Part shown: piece by piece, positions 1-7,915 of the stretch | How the letters are laid out: the number at the start of each line of letters is the position of its first letter | Position numbering within the stretch: position 1 is the first letter of the stretch | From: Chitinophagaceae bacterium | Lineage (GTDB): Bacteria > Bacteroidota > Bacteroidia > Chitinophagales > Chitinophagaceae | NCBI GenBank assembly: GCA_016787085.1 | Contig: JAEUVJ010000032.1 | Location: 1 to 39,869, forward strand | DNA length: 39,869 nt | Reading direction: 5' to 3' | Program-made: the position numbers and the translations under genes | Notes under the pieces: generated by a model | The model's input: the letters and a program-made list of their open reading frames with translations, nothing else | Told to the model about the DNA's origin: nothing | Databases searched by the model: none

Positions 1-3
1 TGA

Positions 4-465
4 TTAATGGGATTTATTAGATTTAACAGGATGCGATACTATTGTCGGACTATACTTCTTATTAGTCAACCGGTGAAATTCGAGTCGTTTACTGCCAAAA
101 TTGATCAGTAACCCGATCTCCAGATTGTATGCTTCGAGATAATTCATGGCTTGCGCAATATGAACATCCTCCAATTTTATAATCGCTTTTAATTCTACGC
201 TGATTTTATTTTCTACCAGAAAATCAACTCTTCTTGTTCCTATCTGTTGATCCATATAATAGATTGGCATTTCAAACTCCCTCGCAAACTCAAGATTCAT
301 TGTTCTCAACTCTAACTCCAAAGCCCTTTGATAAATGACTTCCTGAAAGCCATTACGCAAGGTACCATGAACCCTGAAGCAGGCGCCAATTACCTTTTCA
401 GTAATCTCTCCATATTTATATTCTGCCATAGAAAAAGGTTTTATCTCATTCATCGCACCTATCAC
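4..465 (-). CDS. GxxExxY family protein
   Basis: A 153-residue protein with the family motif G39-FQ-E42-VI-Y45, which defines the GxxExxY group (PD-(D/E)xK-nuclease-like fold by family knowledge). The later segment RRVDFLVENKISVELKA looks like the D...ExK-type nuclease core (VDFLV, then VELKA). The cellular role of the family is not established; members are common in Bacteroidota. It starts 12 bp after the stop of trpG on the same strand, so it is probably co-transcribed with the trp genes, where trpD or trpC would normally be expected next. An alternative ATG lies at codon 5. The family call is firm; any function would be a guess. Confidence 0.85.
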   Translation of the reverse strand: MIGAMNEIKPFSMAEYKYGEITEKVIGACFRVHGTLRNGFQEVIYQRALELELRTMNLEFAREFEMPIYYMDQQIGTRRVDFLVENKISVELKAIIKLEDVHIAQAMNYLEAYNLEIGLLINFGSKRLEFHRLTNKKYSPTIVSHPVKSNKSH

Positions 466-477
466 ATATATCTCAGT

Positions 478-1059
478 TCAGACTTTCAACCAGTTCCGAA
501 TTATAGTCTCGCCTTTTGGTGTCAACACACTTTCCGGGTGAAACTGCACTCCCTGCACATCATACTTTTTATGCTGCAATGCCATGATATAATTATTCTC
601 GTCCCGTGCTGTTACTTCGAGTTCTTTCGGAAAATTCTCATCTGAAACGATCCAGGAATGATACCTGCCTACCTCAATCATATTTGGAAGCCCTTCAAAC
701 AAATAACTTCTGATTTCCGGCGTCTGACCTCCGACTTCAATATTCGTCGCCACGCCGTGATACACCGTTGAAAGATTCACTAATTTCCCTCCAAATGCCT
801 CTCCTATCGCCTGGTGACCTAAACAAACTCCCAATATGGATTTGGAGGCTGCATACTCTTTGATCAATGGCAATAAAAGTCCTGCTTCTTCAGGAATACC
901 CGGTCCCGGGGATAGTATGATCTTATCATACTGCTGCACCTCTTCAAGTGGTATCTGGTCATTTCGATATACGTCCACTTTCTGATGCAATATCTTTTCT
1001 ACCAGGTGAACCAGGTTGTAGGTGAATGAATCGTAATTGTCAAATACTAATATCTTCAT
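478..1059 (-). CDS. trpG: Anthranilate synthase component II (glutamine amidotransferase)
   Basis: This 193-residue class I glutamine amidotransferase supplies ammonia from glutamine to TrpE for anthranilate synthesis, the first step of tryptophan biosynthesis in the cytoplasm. Visible motifs are the N-terminal DNYDSFTYNL, the oxyanion strand SPGPGIPEEAG, the nucleophile elbow GVCLGHQ (Cys79) and the His174/Glu176 pair in FHPESVLT. Length is normal for TrpG/PabA. It lies 11 bp downstream of trpE and follows the Trp-codon leader, so TrpG is preferred over PabA, although one protein may serve both anthranilate and aminodeoxychorismate synthesis. Confidence 0.93.
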   Translation of the reverse strand: MKILVFDNYDSFTYNLVHLVEKILHQKVDVYRNDQIPLEEVQQYDKIILSPGPGIPEEAGLLLPLIKEYAASKSILGVCLGHQAIGEAFGGKLVNLSTVYHGVATNIEVGGQTPEIRSYLFEGLPNMIEVGRYHSWIVSDENFPKELEVTARDENNYIMALQHKKYDVQGVQFHPESVLTPKGETIIRNWLKV

Positions 1060-1070
1060 TGTTCAGCTCC

Positions 1071-2501
1071 TCATTTTATGGTTTCAGCCAGGGTGATCGC
1101 TTTTTTCAATGCACCTAACTTGTTATTCACTTCCTGCAACTCACTTTCCGGTTTGGAAGCCGCCACCACACCAGCTCCGGCCTGCCTTATCAGGGTATTG
1201 TTCTTACTTAAAAAAGTACGGATCATGATCGCATGATTACAACTTCCGTCAAAGCCAACAAAGCCAATAGCACCGCCGTAAAAACCCCGGGCTGTCGGTT
1301 CATATTCGTTGATCAGTTGCATGGCTCTCACTTTCGGGGCGCCGCTTAATGTTCCGGCTGGAAAAGTTTTGGCCAACAAGTCAAATACATTACTTCCTGT
1401 TTTCACTTTCCCTGTCACCTCGCTGACCATATGTATCACATGCGAATAATACTGTATCTCCTTGTACTGCGCCACTTCGACCTCATCACACACACGGCTC
1501 AGATCATTACGGGCCAGGTCCACCAGCATCACATGCTCGGCGTTTTCCTTTTTATCTCCTAATAGAAGTTCAGCAGCCGTATGATCGGTCTCATCATTAC
1601 CCGTGCGGCGGAAGGTGCCGGCAATGGGATGAACTGTAGCTTTCCCGTTCCTGATGATAAGTTGTGACTCCGGGGAAGATCCCATCAGTTTATAGTCGCC
1701 GTAATCAAAGAAAAATAAATAAGGAGAAGGATTGATGTTACGCAAGGCACGGTACACATTGAATTCATCACCGGTGAATTTTTGTTCGAACCGCCTGCTT
1801 AGTACGATCTGAAATACATCACCGCGATGACAGCTTTTGATCCCTTTTTCCACCATTGCCATATACTTATCATCTGTCATATTGGAAGTTTCCGCATCTT
1901 TCGCATTAAAAGGATACACCGGTACATCTTTGCTGTATATCAAAGATTCAACAAGCGGCAACTCGCTTTCCAGTCCTGCTATCACGTTTTCACAGAGGGT
2001 CAGCTCATCTTTGAAATGATTAATGGCGATCACATATTGATACAAACGGTACCTGATCAGCGGGATACCCGTCACTTCCCTCTCCTTCGGAGAGGGGTCG
2101 GGGGTGAGGTCAATGGTTTCAAAAAACTGTACCGCATCATAAGTAATATAGCCAAACAGTCCTTGTCCAAATTTTGACTCTTTTACATCGCTTTCATTTA
2201 CGTCAAACTTTTGCATGAATTCAGCCAGCAACTGCGGAACATTCCCGGGATCTTTGACCGGAGCCTTCTCCGGTTTCTGACCTGGCAATTTGAACTCTAT
2301 GCTTTTGGAAGAGCTTACTTCGATACCGCCGATAGCATTGATGCAGATAAATGAATAGCTGTTTTCGGCTACATGATGATCGGTACTCTCGAGCAGTATG
2401 GTATCTCTGAACCTGTCACGCAGCCGCAGGTAAATACCCACCGGGGTAAATACATCTGCCAGTATCGTCTTACAAGTCGTATTGATCGCAATTTTCTTCA
2501 T
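1071..2501 (-). CDS. trpE: Anthranilate synthase component I
   Basis: A 476-residue chorismate-utilising enzyme that makes anthranilate from chorismate with TrpG-derived ammonia. The N-terminal part has LLES (residues 36-39), the usual tryptophan feedback-binding motif. The catalytic domain shows GDVFQIVLSRRF, NPSPYLFFF, GSSPE, PIAGTFRRTG, DLARNDLSRV, PAGTLSGAPKVRAM and YGGAIGF. Oddly, residues 131-143 (DLTPDPSPKEREV) are the translation of a dispersed Bacteroidota palindromic repeat sitting in-frame in the loop between the N-terminal and catalytic parts; nothing essential seems disrupted. Expression is predicted to be controlled by the transcription attenuator directly upstream, whose terminator T-run ends about 10 bp before the ATG. 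First enzyme gene of the operon. Confidence 0.95.
   Translation of the reverse strand: MKKIAINTTCKTILADVFTPVGIYLRLRDRFRDTILLESTDHHVAENSYSFICINAIGGIEVSSSKSIEFKLPGQKPEKAPVKDPGNVPQLLAEFMQKFDVNESDVKESKFGQGLFGYITYDAVQFFETIDLTPDPSPKEREVTGIPLIRYRLYQYVIAINHFKDELTLCENVIAGLESELPLVESLIYSKDVPVYPFNAKDAETSNMTDDKYMAMVEKGIKSCHRGDVFQIVLSRRFEQKFTGDEFNVYRALRNINPSPYLFFFDYGDYKLMGSSPESQLIIRNGKATVHPIAGTFRRTGNDETDHTAAELLLGDKKENAEHVMLVDLARNDLSRVCDEVEVAQYKEIQYYSHVIHMVSEVTGKVKTGSNVFDLLAKTFPAGTLSGAPKVRAMQLINEYEPTARGFYGGAIGFVGFDGSCNHAIMIRTFLSKNNTLIRQAGAGVVAASKPESELQEVNNKLGALKKAITLAETIK
2078..2112. repeat. Dispersed palindromic repeat inside trpE (LTPDPSPKER type)
   Basis: The plus strand has an 8-bp perfect stem CCCTCTCC (2078-2085), loop TTC, GGAGAGGG (2089-2096), followed by the G/T-rich tail gtcgggggtgaggtc. 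On the coding strand this reads DLTPDPSPKER. This nucleotide string and its translation are familiar as a high-copy intergenic or in-frame repeat in many Bacteroidota genomes. Here it is carried in-frame within trpE. Confidence 0.75.
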
Positions 2502-2510
2502 AGTTCCTCA

Positions 2511-2538
2511 ATAAAAAACCCCCGAATCGTTCGGGGGT
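2511..2538 (-). terminator. trp attenuator: intrinsic terminator
   Basis: On the minus strand, ACCCCCGAA (2530-2538) pairs with TTCGGGGGT (2518-2526) around a 3-nt loop, and the hairpin is followed by the T-run TTTTTTAT (2518-2511). It lies between the leader peptide and trpE, so termination here would switch off the operon. It competes with the antiterminator at 2534-2583. Confidence 0.9.
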
Positions 2539-2583
2539 CCTGGATATGTTTTAAATAAACACAGTAATAACATGACAGACCCC
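2534..2583 (-). promoter_or_regulatory. trp antiterminator pairing
   Basis: In the minus-strand RNA, GGGGUC (2583-2578), which begins at the last base of the leader stop codon, can pair with GACCCC (2539-2534). That second segment includes most of the 5' arm of the terminator stem. The two structures therefore exclude each other. A ribosome stalled on the Trp codons (2598-2606) leaves GGGGUC free; a ribosome at the stop codon covers it and lets the terminator form. The pairing is seen in the sequence; the mechanism is inferred. Confidence 0.75.
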
Positions 2584-2633
2584 TAAGAGTTTGTATGCCA
2601 CCACCATTGAATATTTACATTGATTATTTTCAT
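2583..2633 (-). CDS. trpL: trp operon leader peptide (WWW)
   Basis: A short open frame on the minus strand encodes MKIINVNIQWWWHTNS followed by TAG. Codons 10-12 (2606-2598) are three consecutive TGG codons. It lies 8 nt after a perfect −7 box and upstream of a terminator/antiterminator pair and trpE, the arrangement of ribosome-mediated trp attenuation. No Shine-Dalgarno sequence is visible, and the −7 box is so close that the mRNA probably starts within a few bases of the ATG. Three adjacent Trp codons in a 16-codon frame directly before trpE are very unlikely by chance. Confidence 0.92.
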   Translation of the reverse strand: MKIINVNIQWWWHTNS

Positions 2634-2640
2634 TGCTTCG

Positions 2641-2671
2641 CAAATATAAAAGCAAAATCAATATGACCAAA
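2641..2671 (-). promoter_or_regulatory. trp operon promoter (Bacteroidota −33/−7)
   Basis: On the minus strand TTTG (2671-2668) is followed by 19 nt and then TATATTTG (2648-2641). This exactly matches the Bacteroidota housekeeping consensus TTTG-N19-TAnnTTTG. The predicted transcription start is about 3-8 nt beyond 2641, essentially at the trpL ATG (2633). Confidence 0.85.
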
Positions 2672-2834
2672 TTCTTTTTATCCATTCAAAAGTAAGAAAT
2701 CAAAACAGTCGTTTGGATTTTACTGTATAGTGACTTGCCTGCCTGAAAAACTGTAATTTCAGGCCAATAGAAACATCAGGGAATCTCTTTTGTTTTTGAC
2801 TTACCGAATAACACTTGATCTGAAAGAAAACTTT

Positions 2835-3116
2835 ATGCTGATACAAAACAAAAAAGTGGGAACAAAAGGTATGTTCTACGTGGAGAATGAAGGGAACATA
2901 CTGGCAGAGCTCGTTTATACGATGCCGTCACCGGAGAAAATGATCATTGAGCATACGGAAGTGAGTGATGAACTAAGAGGGCAGAATGTGGGATACCAGT
3001 TGGTGCATACAGCTGTTGAATATGCCAGGAAACATAATATCAAAATAATCCCGCTGTGCCCTTTTGCCCACTCAGTATTTAAAAAGAAAACAGAGTTTGC
3101 TGATGTACTGGCCTGA
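2835..3116 (+). CDS. Small GNAT-family N-acetyltransferase
   Basis: A 93-residue protein of the short Gcn5-related acetyltransferase group (YidJ/NATD1-like, Acetyltransf_CG). The acetyl-CoA-binding motif is IIEHTEVSDELRGQNVGYQLV (RGQNVG is the R/QxxGxG/A loop), followed by a helix and the conserved ending IPLCPFAHSVFKK. The ATG at 2835 is chosen because the longer frame from 2790 needs a TTG and adds 15 residues not typical of this compact family. It stands alone, converging on aceA with a strong hairpin after it. The substrate cannot be told from sequence. Confidence 0.85.
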   Translation: MLIQNKKVGTKGMFYVENEGNILAELVYTMPSPEKMIIEHTEVSDELRGQNVGYQLVHTAVEYARKHNIKIIPLCPFAHSVFKKKTEFADVLA

Positions 3117-3139
3117 CAGGTAAGACTATTGGATAGGCA

Positions 3140-3164
3140 ACCATTGGGCTTTTAGCCCAATGGT
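3140..3164. terminator. Hairpin between GNAT gene and aceA
   Basis: An 11-bp perfect stem, ACCATTGGGCT (3140-3150) and AGCCCAATGGT (3154-3164), with a TTT loop. It lies between two convergent genes, so it could end transcription from both sides. No clear T-run follows on either strand. Confidence 0.6.
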
Positions 3165-3191
3165 CTGATAGCACAAGCCACCAACTCTCCG

Positions 3192-4469
3192 TTAATGAAA
3201 TTGCGCCACTTCGGTGCTGTCCTTCATCGCCACGGTCGAAGCTACTCCCTGCTGAACTGCATTCTGCACATAATCAAAATAACCGGTACCAACAAAGCTT
3301 TGATGCTTGACCGCTTTAAAACCATGCTCCTGCAAGGCGAACTCTCTTTGCTGTAACTCGGAGAAACCGGCCATACCTTTTTCTTTATATGCTTTTGACA
3401 ATTCAAACATGGACGTATTCAGCGCATGGAATCCGGCCAGGGTGATGAACTGGAATTTATACCCTAACGCCGCCAGTTCTTCCCGGAACGTCTCCATTTC
3501 CTTTTCACTGAGATGCTTGCTCCAGTTGAATGAAGGAGAGCAATTATATGCTAATAATTTGCCCGGATATACAGCATGGATCGCTTCCGCAAATTGCCTG
3601 GCCATGGAAATATCCGGATGCGATGTTTCCATCCAGATGATATCGGCGTAAGGAGCATAGGAAAGACCACGGGATATACATTGCTCTATGCCATTCTTCA
3701 CAGTATAAAAACCTTCCCCGGTTCTCTCCCCGGTAAGGAAAGGCTGATCCCGTTCATCAATATCTGAAGTAAGGAGGTTAGCCGCTTCGGCATCCGTACG
3801 GGCTATAATAAGCGTTGACACACCCATTACATCTGCTGCCAATCTCGCTGCGATGAGTTTATTCACGGCTTCCTGTGTAGGTACCAGGACCTTACCGCCT
3901 AAATGACCACATTTTTTGGCTGATGATAACTGGTCTTCAAAATGAACGGCTGCAGCACCTGCCTCGATCATGGCTTTCATCAGTTCAAAAGCGTTGAGGT
4001 TGCCTCCAAATCCGGCTTCGGCGTCGGCAATGATCGGGGCCATCCAGTCTTTTGTATTGTCTCCATTCACTGAATCTATCTGTTCGCTACGCAATAACGC
4101 ATTATTGATACGTTTCACCACTTCCGGAACAGAGTTGACGGGATACAGCGACTGATCCGGATACATAGTTCCTGATAAATTAGCATCGGCAGCTACCTGC
4201 CAGCCGCTGAGGTAGATCGCTTCTAATCCTGCAGCAATTTCCTGTACCGCCTGGTTGCCTGTCAGTGCACCTAATGCCGCCACATAGGACTGGGAGTTAA
4301 GTTTCTTCCACAGTTTGTCAGCCCCATTTCTCGCTAGTGTATATTCTATTTCTACTTTACTGCGTAGCTTCAGTACATCTTCTGCACTATAGGGACGTTT
4401 GATACATTTCCATCTCGGATTGGTCTGCCAGTCAATGAAGAGCCTGGTTGTTTTTGAATGTGTGATCAT
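3192..4469 (-). CDS. aceA: Isocitrate lyase
   Basis: Isocitrate lyase cleaves isocitrate to glyoxylate and succinate, the first reaction of the glyoxylate shunt, in the cytoplasm. The catalytic signature [14 protein letters not shown] is intact (catalytic Cys in KKCGH), and [17 protein letters not shown] near the start, ADAEAGFGG and [13 protein letters not shown] are all family-typical. The ATG at 4469 gives 425 residues starting [11 protein letters not shown], near the normal length; an in-frame ATG at 4517 would add 16 unconserved residues. It lies downstream of aceB on the same strand with about 140 bp between, and presumably shares the aceB promoter and its regulation. Confidence 0.95.
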   Translation of the reverse strand: MITHSKTTRLFIDWQTNPRWKCIKRPYSAEDVLKLRSKVEIEYTLARNGADKLWKKLNSQSYVAALGALTGNQAVQEIAAGLEAIYLSGWQVAADANLSGTMYPDQSLYPVNSVPEVVKRINNALLRSEQIDSVNGDNTKDWMAPIIADAEAGFGGNLNAFELMKAMIEAGAAAVHFEDQLSSAKKCGHLGGKVLVPTQEAVNKLIAARLAADVMGVSTLIIARTDAEAANLLTSDIDERDQPFLTGERTGEGFYTVKNGIEQCISRGLSYAPYADIIWMETSHPDISMARQFAEAIHAVYPGKLLAYNCSPSFNWSKHLSEKEMETFREELAALGYKFQFITLAGFHALNTSMFELSKAYKEKGMAGFSELQQREFALQEHGFKAVKHQSFVGTGYFDYVQNAVQQGVASTVAMKDSTEVAQFH

Positions 4470-4570
4470 GGTGATGTGGTTTATTTTTTTGCAATCGTTG
4501 TATAAATGAATAGTCAATGGTGAATGGGCAATTCAAAGGCAGTTATATTATTATTGCCTTCATTATTGAA

Positions 4571-4594
4571 TTGTCACCCTGAGCTTGACGAAGG
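4571..4594. repeat. Dispersed repeat in the aceB-aceA gap
   Basis: The string GTCACCCTGAGCTTGACGAA with following GGGG resembles the widespread short repeat (GTCACCCTGAGCTTGTCGAAGGG type) found between genes in many bacterial genomes including Bacteroidota. It has a weak internal palindrome CCCT...AGGG. It may act as an mRNA end or a processing site between aceB and aceA. Confidence 0.5.
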
Positions 4595-4610
4595 GGCCTG
4601 TTGACTTCTC

Positions 4611-6329
4611 CTATCCCGCCATTTCCTTTTCTATATGAACAAAAATGGATGAGTTTGCCTGGTTCTCCGCAGTGCCATCTTCTTCACACTCTTTTCTATC
4701 CTTATTCGAGAGAATAAGATCATAGGCCGGCAATGTGAGAAAATCTTCCCACGTATCCTGTACTACCAGTTTATTGAAGATGCAGATAGCTTGTGTGAAT
4801 TTCCCGTCCTGGTAAGCCTGGCTGCCCACAGCATGTTGTATCTTTTCGATCTCATCATCCCGCAGATCCTCATATAATGCATGGGTGATCGTTCGACCAT
4901 CGTTCAGTTTTGCCCTGTTGTGCAGCCATTGCCAGACCTGTGTGCGGCATATCTCTGCTGTAGCAGCATCTTCCATCAGGTTGTAAATTGCTGCAGCGCC
5001 ATTCCCACGGAGCCAGCTTTCGAGATAAAGAATGCCGACATTGATATTATGCCGAAGGCCTTCTTCAGTGATCGTCCCCTGTGGCAACTGCAAAAGATCT
5101 TTCTCCGTGCAACTGAAATCTTCTCTTTTTATATGAAGCTGATTGGGGGTTGACATATACATATCAAATATCTCTTTGGCAACGGCTACCAACCCCGGGT
5201 GGGCCACCCATGTACCGTCGTGCCCATCTCTTACTTCACGCAGCTTATCTGCTTTTACCTTGGCAATGGCGATGGCATTAGCCTCCTCATTCTCTTTCAC
5301 CGGTATCTGTGCCGCCATACCGCCGATGGCATGAGCACCGCGTTTGTGGCAGGTTTGTACGACCAATTGTGTATAAGCTCTCATGCAGGGTACTGTCATT
5401 GTCACCTGTGAGCGGTCAGGGAATATTTGCCCCGGCACATTCCTGAACTTCTTGATGAAAGAGAAAATGTAGTCCCATCTTCCGCAGTTCAATCCTGCTG
5501 AATGATCTTTTAGCTCCCATAATATTTCATTGAGTTGAAAACTGGCCATTATTGTTTCAACCAATACAGTGGCTTTGATGCTTCCATAGGGCACACCGCA
5601 ATAATTCTGGGCAAACACAAATACATCATCCCATAGTCTTGCTTCTTTATAGCTTTCTAATTTGGGCAAATAGAAATAAGGACCGCTACCTTTCTTTAGC
5701 AGCGTTTTGGCATTATGGAAAAAATATAATCCGAAATCGAGCAGGCTGCCGCTAACAGGTTCACCATCTACTTCAATATGCTTTTCCTCCAGGTGCCAGC
5801 CGCGGGGACGAACAAATAATGTGGCCACCTTTTCATTCAGACGGTATTCTTTTCCGTTCTCAGGATTTACAAAGCTGATCGTCCTGCTAATGGCATCACG
5901 CAGGTTGACCTGCCCGCCGATCACATTATTCCAGTTGGGCGAATTACTATCTTCAAAATCCGCCATGAATATATTGGCGCCGGAATTAAGCGCATTGATG
6001 ATCATCTTACGGTCTACCGGCCCGGTGATCTCCACTCTCCGGTCTTTCATATCATCCGGCACCGGCGCTATCAGCCATTCACTGTCCCTGATCACAGCCG
6101 TTTCAGGAAGGAAGCAAGGCTTCCATCCCTGGTCAATTTTTTCCTGTATGGCTGCTCTTTCTGCCAGTAACGTTTTACGATGCGTATTAAAACGGAGATG
6201 CAATGCACGGATAAAATACAAAGCTTCTTCTGTGAGTATCTCTTTGTACTCTGACCGGAACGGAGCCCGGATGGTCATCCCTTCAGGAGTGATGTACCGT
6301 GTGGCGGGGTGGGTAATGATAGCAGCCAT
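4611..6329 (-). CDS. aceB: Malate synthase A
   Basis: Malate synthase condenses glyoxylate with acetyl-CoA to malate, the second step of the glyoxylate shunt. The 572 residues fit the A isoform (about 530-570). The family signature KDHSAGLNCGRWDYIFSF is present, as are FMADFEDSNSPNW, TLFVRPRGWHLEEKH, TVLVETIMASFQLNEILWEL, AIGGMAAQIP and GTWVAHPGLV. It is the first gene of an aceB-aceA pair and is divergent from the XRE/ScfR-type regulator at 6431, across a 101-bp region that holds a palindrome overlapping its likely promoter. Confidence 0.95.
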   Translation of the reverse strand: MAAIITHPATRYITPEGMTIRAPFRSEYKEILTEEALYFIRALHLRFNTHRKTLLAERAAIQEKIDQGWKPCFLPETAVIRDSEWLIAPVPDDMKDRRVEITGPVDRKMIINALNSGANIFMADFEDSNSPNWNNVIGGQVNLRDAISRTISFVNPENGKEYRLNEKVATLFVRPRGWHLEEKHIEVDGEPVSGSLLDFGLYFFHNAKTLLKKGSGPYFYLPKLESYKEARLWDDVFVFAQNYCGVPYGSIKATVLVETIMASFQLNEILWELKDHSAGLNCGRWDYIFSFIKKFRNVPGQIFPDRSQVTMTVPCMRAYTQLVVQTCHKRGAHAIGGMAAQIPVKENEEANAIAIAKVKADKLREVRDGHDGTWVAHPGLVAVAKEIFDMYMSTPNQLHIKREDFSCTEKDLLQLPQGTITEEGLRHNINVGILYLESWLRGNGAAAIYNLMEDAATAEICRTQVWQWLHNRAKLNDGRTITHALYEDLRDDEIEKIQHAVGSQAYQDGKFTQAICIFNKLVVQDTWEDFLTLPAYDLILSNKDRKECEEDGTAENQANSSIFVHIEKEMAG

Positions 6330-6345
6330 GGTGATTAATTTTACA

Positions 6346-6383
6346 CAAAATAGAGATAATCCTCGAAAAGCGAAATTTTCGCT
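6346..6383 (-). promoter_or_regulatory. aceB promoter with palindromic operator
   Basis: On the minus strand a −7-like TATTTTG lies at 6352-6346. The palindrome AGCGAAA-T-TTTCGCT (6369-6383) lies 17-31 nt further upstream, which is where the −33 element should sit. A protein bound here would block or reshape the promoter. The best candidate is the divergently encoded regulator. Confidence 0.55.
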
Positions 6384-6398
6384 AAAAAATATTTTTTC

Positions 6399-6425
6399 GT
6401 AAAACTACTTGTTTTTACTACTTTG
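6399..6425 (+). promoter_or_regulatory. Regulator promoter and second inverted repeat
   Basis: An imperfect inverted repeat GTAAAAC (6399-6405) / GTTTTTAC (6411-6418) directly precedes TACTTTG (6419-6425), a near-match to the −7 box, only 5 nt before the regulator ATG. TTTTCGTAAAA (6394-6404) resembles TTTTCGCTAAAA (6376-6387) in the first palindrome, which suggests repeated half-sites and autoregulation. Confidence 0.45.
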
Positions 6426-6430
6426 GCCGC

Positions 6431-7915
6431 ATGATGACAGACAACGACAGCGTCCGCCTCATTTTCGGACTAAAGGTCAAAGCCTTACGCCAGGAAAAAG
6501 GATTATCCTACCAGCAACTGGCCGAAAAGACCAACATGTCCCTTTCCTATGTGCACGACATAGAGACCGGAAAAAAATTCCCGAAAGCAGATAAGATATT
6601 GTCGCTGGCCAAAGCGCTTGGCGTGGATTACGATTACCTCGTTTCCTTAAGGGCCAGTAAAAAACTGCAGCCGATCATTGACCTGATCAATTCCGATTTT
6701 ATCAATGCCGTTCCCTGGGAACATTTTGGACTGACACCGGCTGCATTGCTCGATCTTTTTTCCAATACACCGGATAAAGTAACCGCCTTCATCAGTACGC
6801 TGCTGAAAATATCCAGAAGCTATCAGTTATCGAAAGAAAGTTTTTACAACTCAGCCCTCCGCTCCTACCAGGATCTGCAGGACAATTATTTTGAGGACAT
6901 AGAAGATGCGGTCAGAAATTTCCGGAAAGAGTATAAATGGAAAGATGCCTTACAACTGGATATTCCGCTACTGGAAGGAGTGCTGAAAAAGATGAATGTG
7001 CAGGTAAACCGCAAACGGATGGCCTCCCTGGAAGCATTACGTGATCTCCGCTCTTATTTTTCCTCTTCCAATAAATCACTTTATATCAACAAGGCCATGA
7101 GCTCAGCCCAGGAAAGATTCCTGCTGGCCCGTGAGATCGCTTTTCAATACCTGGACGTCAAAGAAAGACCCTACGAAACCATTATCCAGCACAGCGACTC
7201 GTTTGACATGCTGCTGAATAATTTCAAAGCTTCTTATTTTGCTGTCGCCCTGTTAATGCCCGAAGAGAATTTTGTAGAGGATGTCAAACGCATCGTCATG
7301 CAGCCAAAATGGAATGACAAGGCATGGCTCGAACTCTGCACCAAATATGATGTGACCCCCGAAATGATGATGCAACGGCTCACCAATATTCTCCCCAATC
7401 ATTTCAGCATTGACCATCTTTTCTTTTTACGTATCGCCGGCGATGTAGCGAAAGACGAGTTCGAGATCACGAAAGAACTGCATCTTTCCCAATTGCATAA
7501 CCCGTACGCCAATGCTACACATGAACATTATTGCCGCCGCTGGGTATCTATCAATTCACTGCGGCATACCGCCGCATTGGCCGCAAAGAAAAAATTCAGG
7601 CAACCGGTAGTGGAAGCACAAATATCCCAGTACTGGCATACCCATAACCGTTACCTCTGTATCTCAATCGCCAAACCCTCCGGTAAAGAGAGCAATGAAA
7701 TGGTCAGTGTAACCATCGGCCTGATGATAGATCAGAAGCTGCTGCAGACAATGCCATTTGTCAATGACACTTCTATTCCTGTAAAAACAGTTCACACTAC
7801 CTGTGAACGCTGCGGCATTATGGATTGTAAAGAAAGAGCCGTTCCGCCCGCAGAGATCCTGAAAGAACAGCAACAGGAAAAGATCAACCTGGCATTAAAG
7901 GTCCTCGATGAATGA
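6431..7915 (+). CDS. XRE-family / short-chain acyl-CoA responsive regulator (ScfR, RamB-like)
   Basis: A 494-residue transcription regulator. Residues about 12-65 are an XRE helix-turn-helix (KVKALRQEKGLSYQQLAEKTNMS, then SLSYVHDIETGKKFP). The middle has an IrrE-like segment in which the metalloprotease HExxH is degenerate (ERFLLAREIAFQYL). The C-terminus has the Cys motif CERCGIMDCKERAVPP seen in the ScfR/DUF2083 family. Actinobacterial relatives (RamB) control aceA/aceB and related members sense short-chain acyl-CoAs. Its divergent position next to aceBA, with palindromes between, argues that it controls the glyoxylate shunt and itself. Whether it represses or activates, and its ligand, are inference. 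Its stop codon is shared base-for-base with the convergent neighbour. Confidence 0.85.
   Translation: MMTDNDSVRLIFGLKVKALRQEKGLSYQQLAEKTNMSLSYVHDIETGKKFPKADKILSLAKALGVDYDYLVSLRASKKLQPIIDLINSDFINAVPWEHFGLTPAALLDLFSNTPDKVTAFISTLLKISRSYQLSKESFYNSALRSYQDLQDNYFEDIEDAVRNFRKEYKWKDALQLDIPLLEGVLKKMNVQVNRKRMASLEALRDLRSYFSSSNKSLYINKAMSSAQERFLLAREIAFQYLDVKERPYETIIQHSDSFDMLLNNFKASYFAVALLMPEENFVEDVKRIVMQPKWNDKAWLELCTKYDVTPEMMMQRLTNILPNHFSIDHLFFLRIAGDVAKDEFEITKELHLSQLHNPYANATHEHYCRRWVSINSLRHTAALAAKKKFRQPVVEAQISQYWHTHNRYLCISIAKPSGKESNEMVSVTIGLMIDQKLLQTMPFVNDTSIPVKTVHTTCERCGIMDCKERAVPPAEILKEQQQEKINLALKVLDE

Noticed and set aside
2790..2834. Longer GNAT start
   Set aside because: Requires TTG and adds residues not expected for this compact family; the ATG at 2835 is better.
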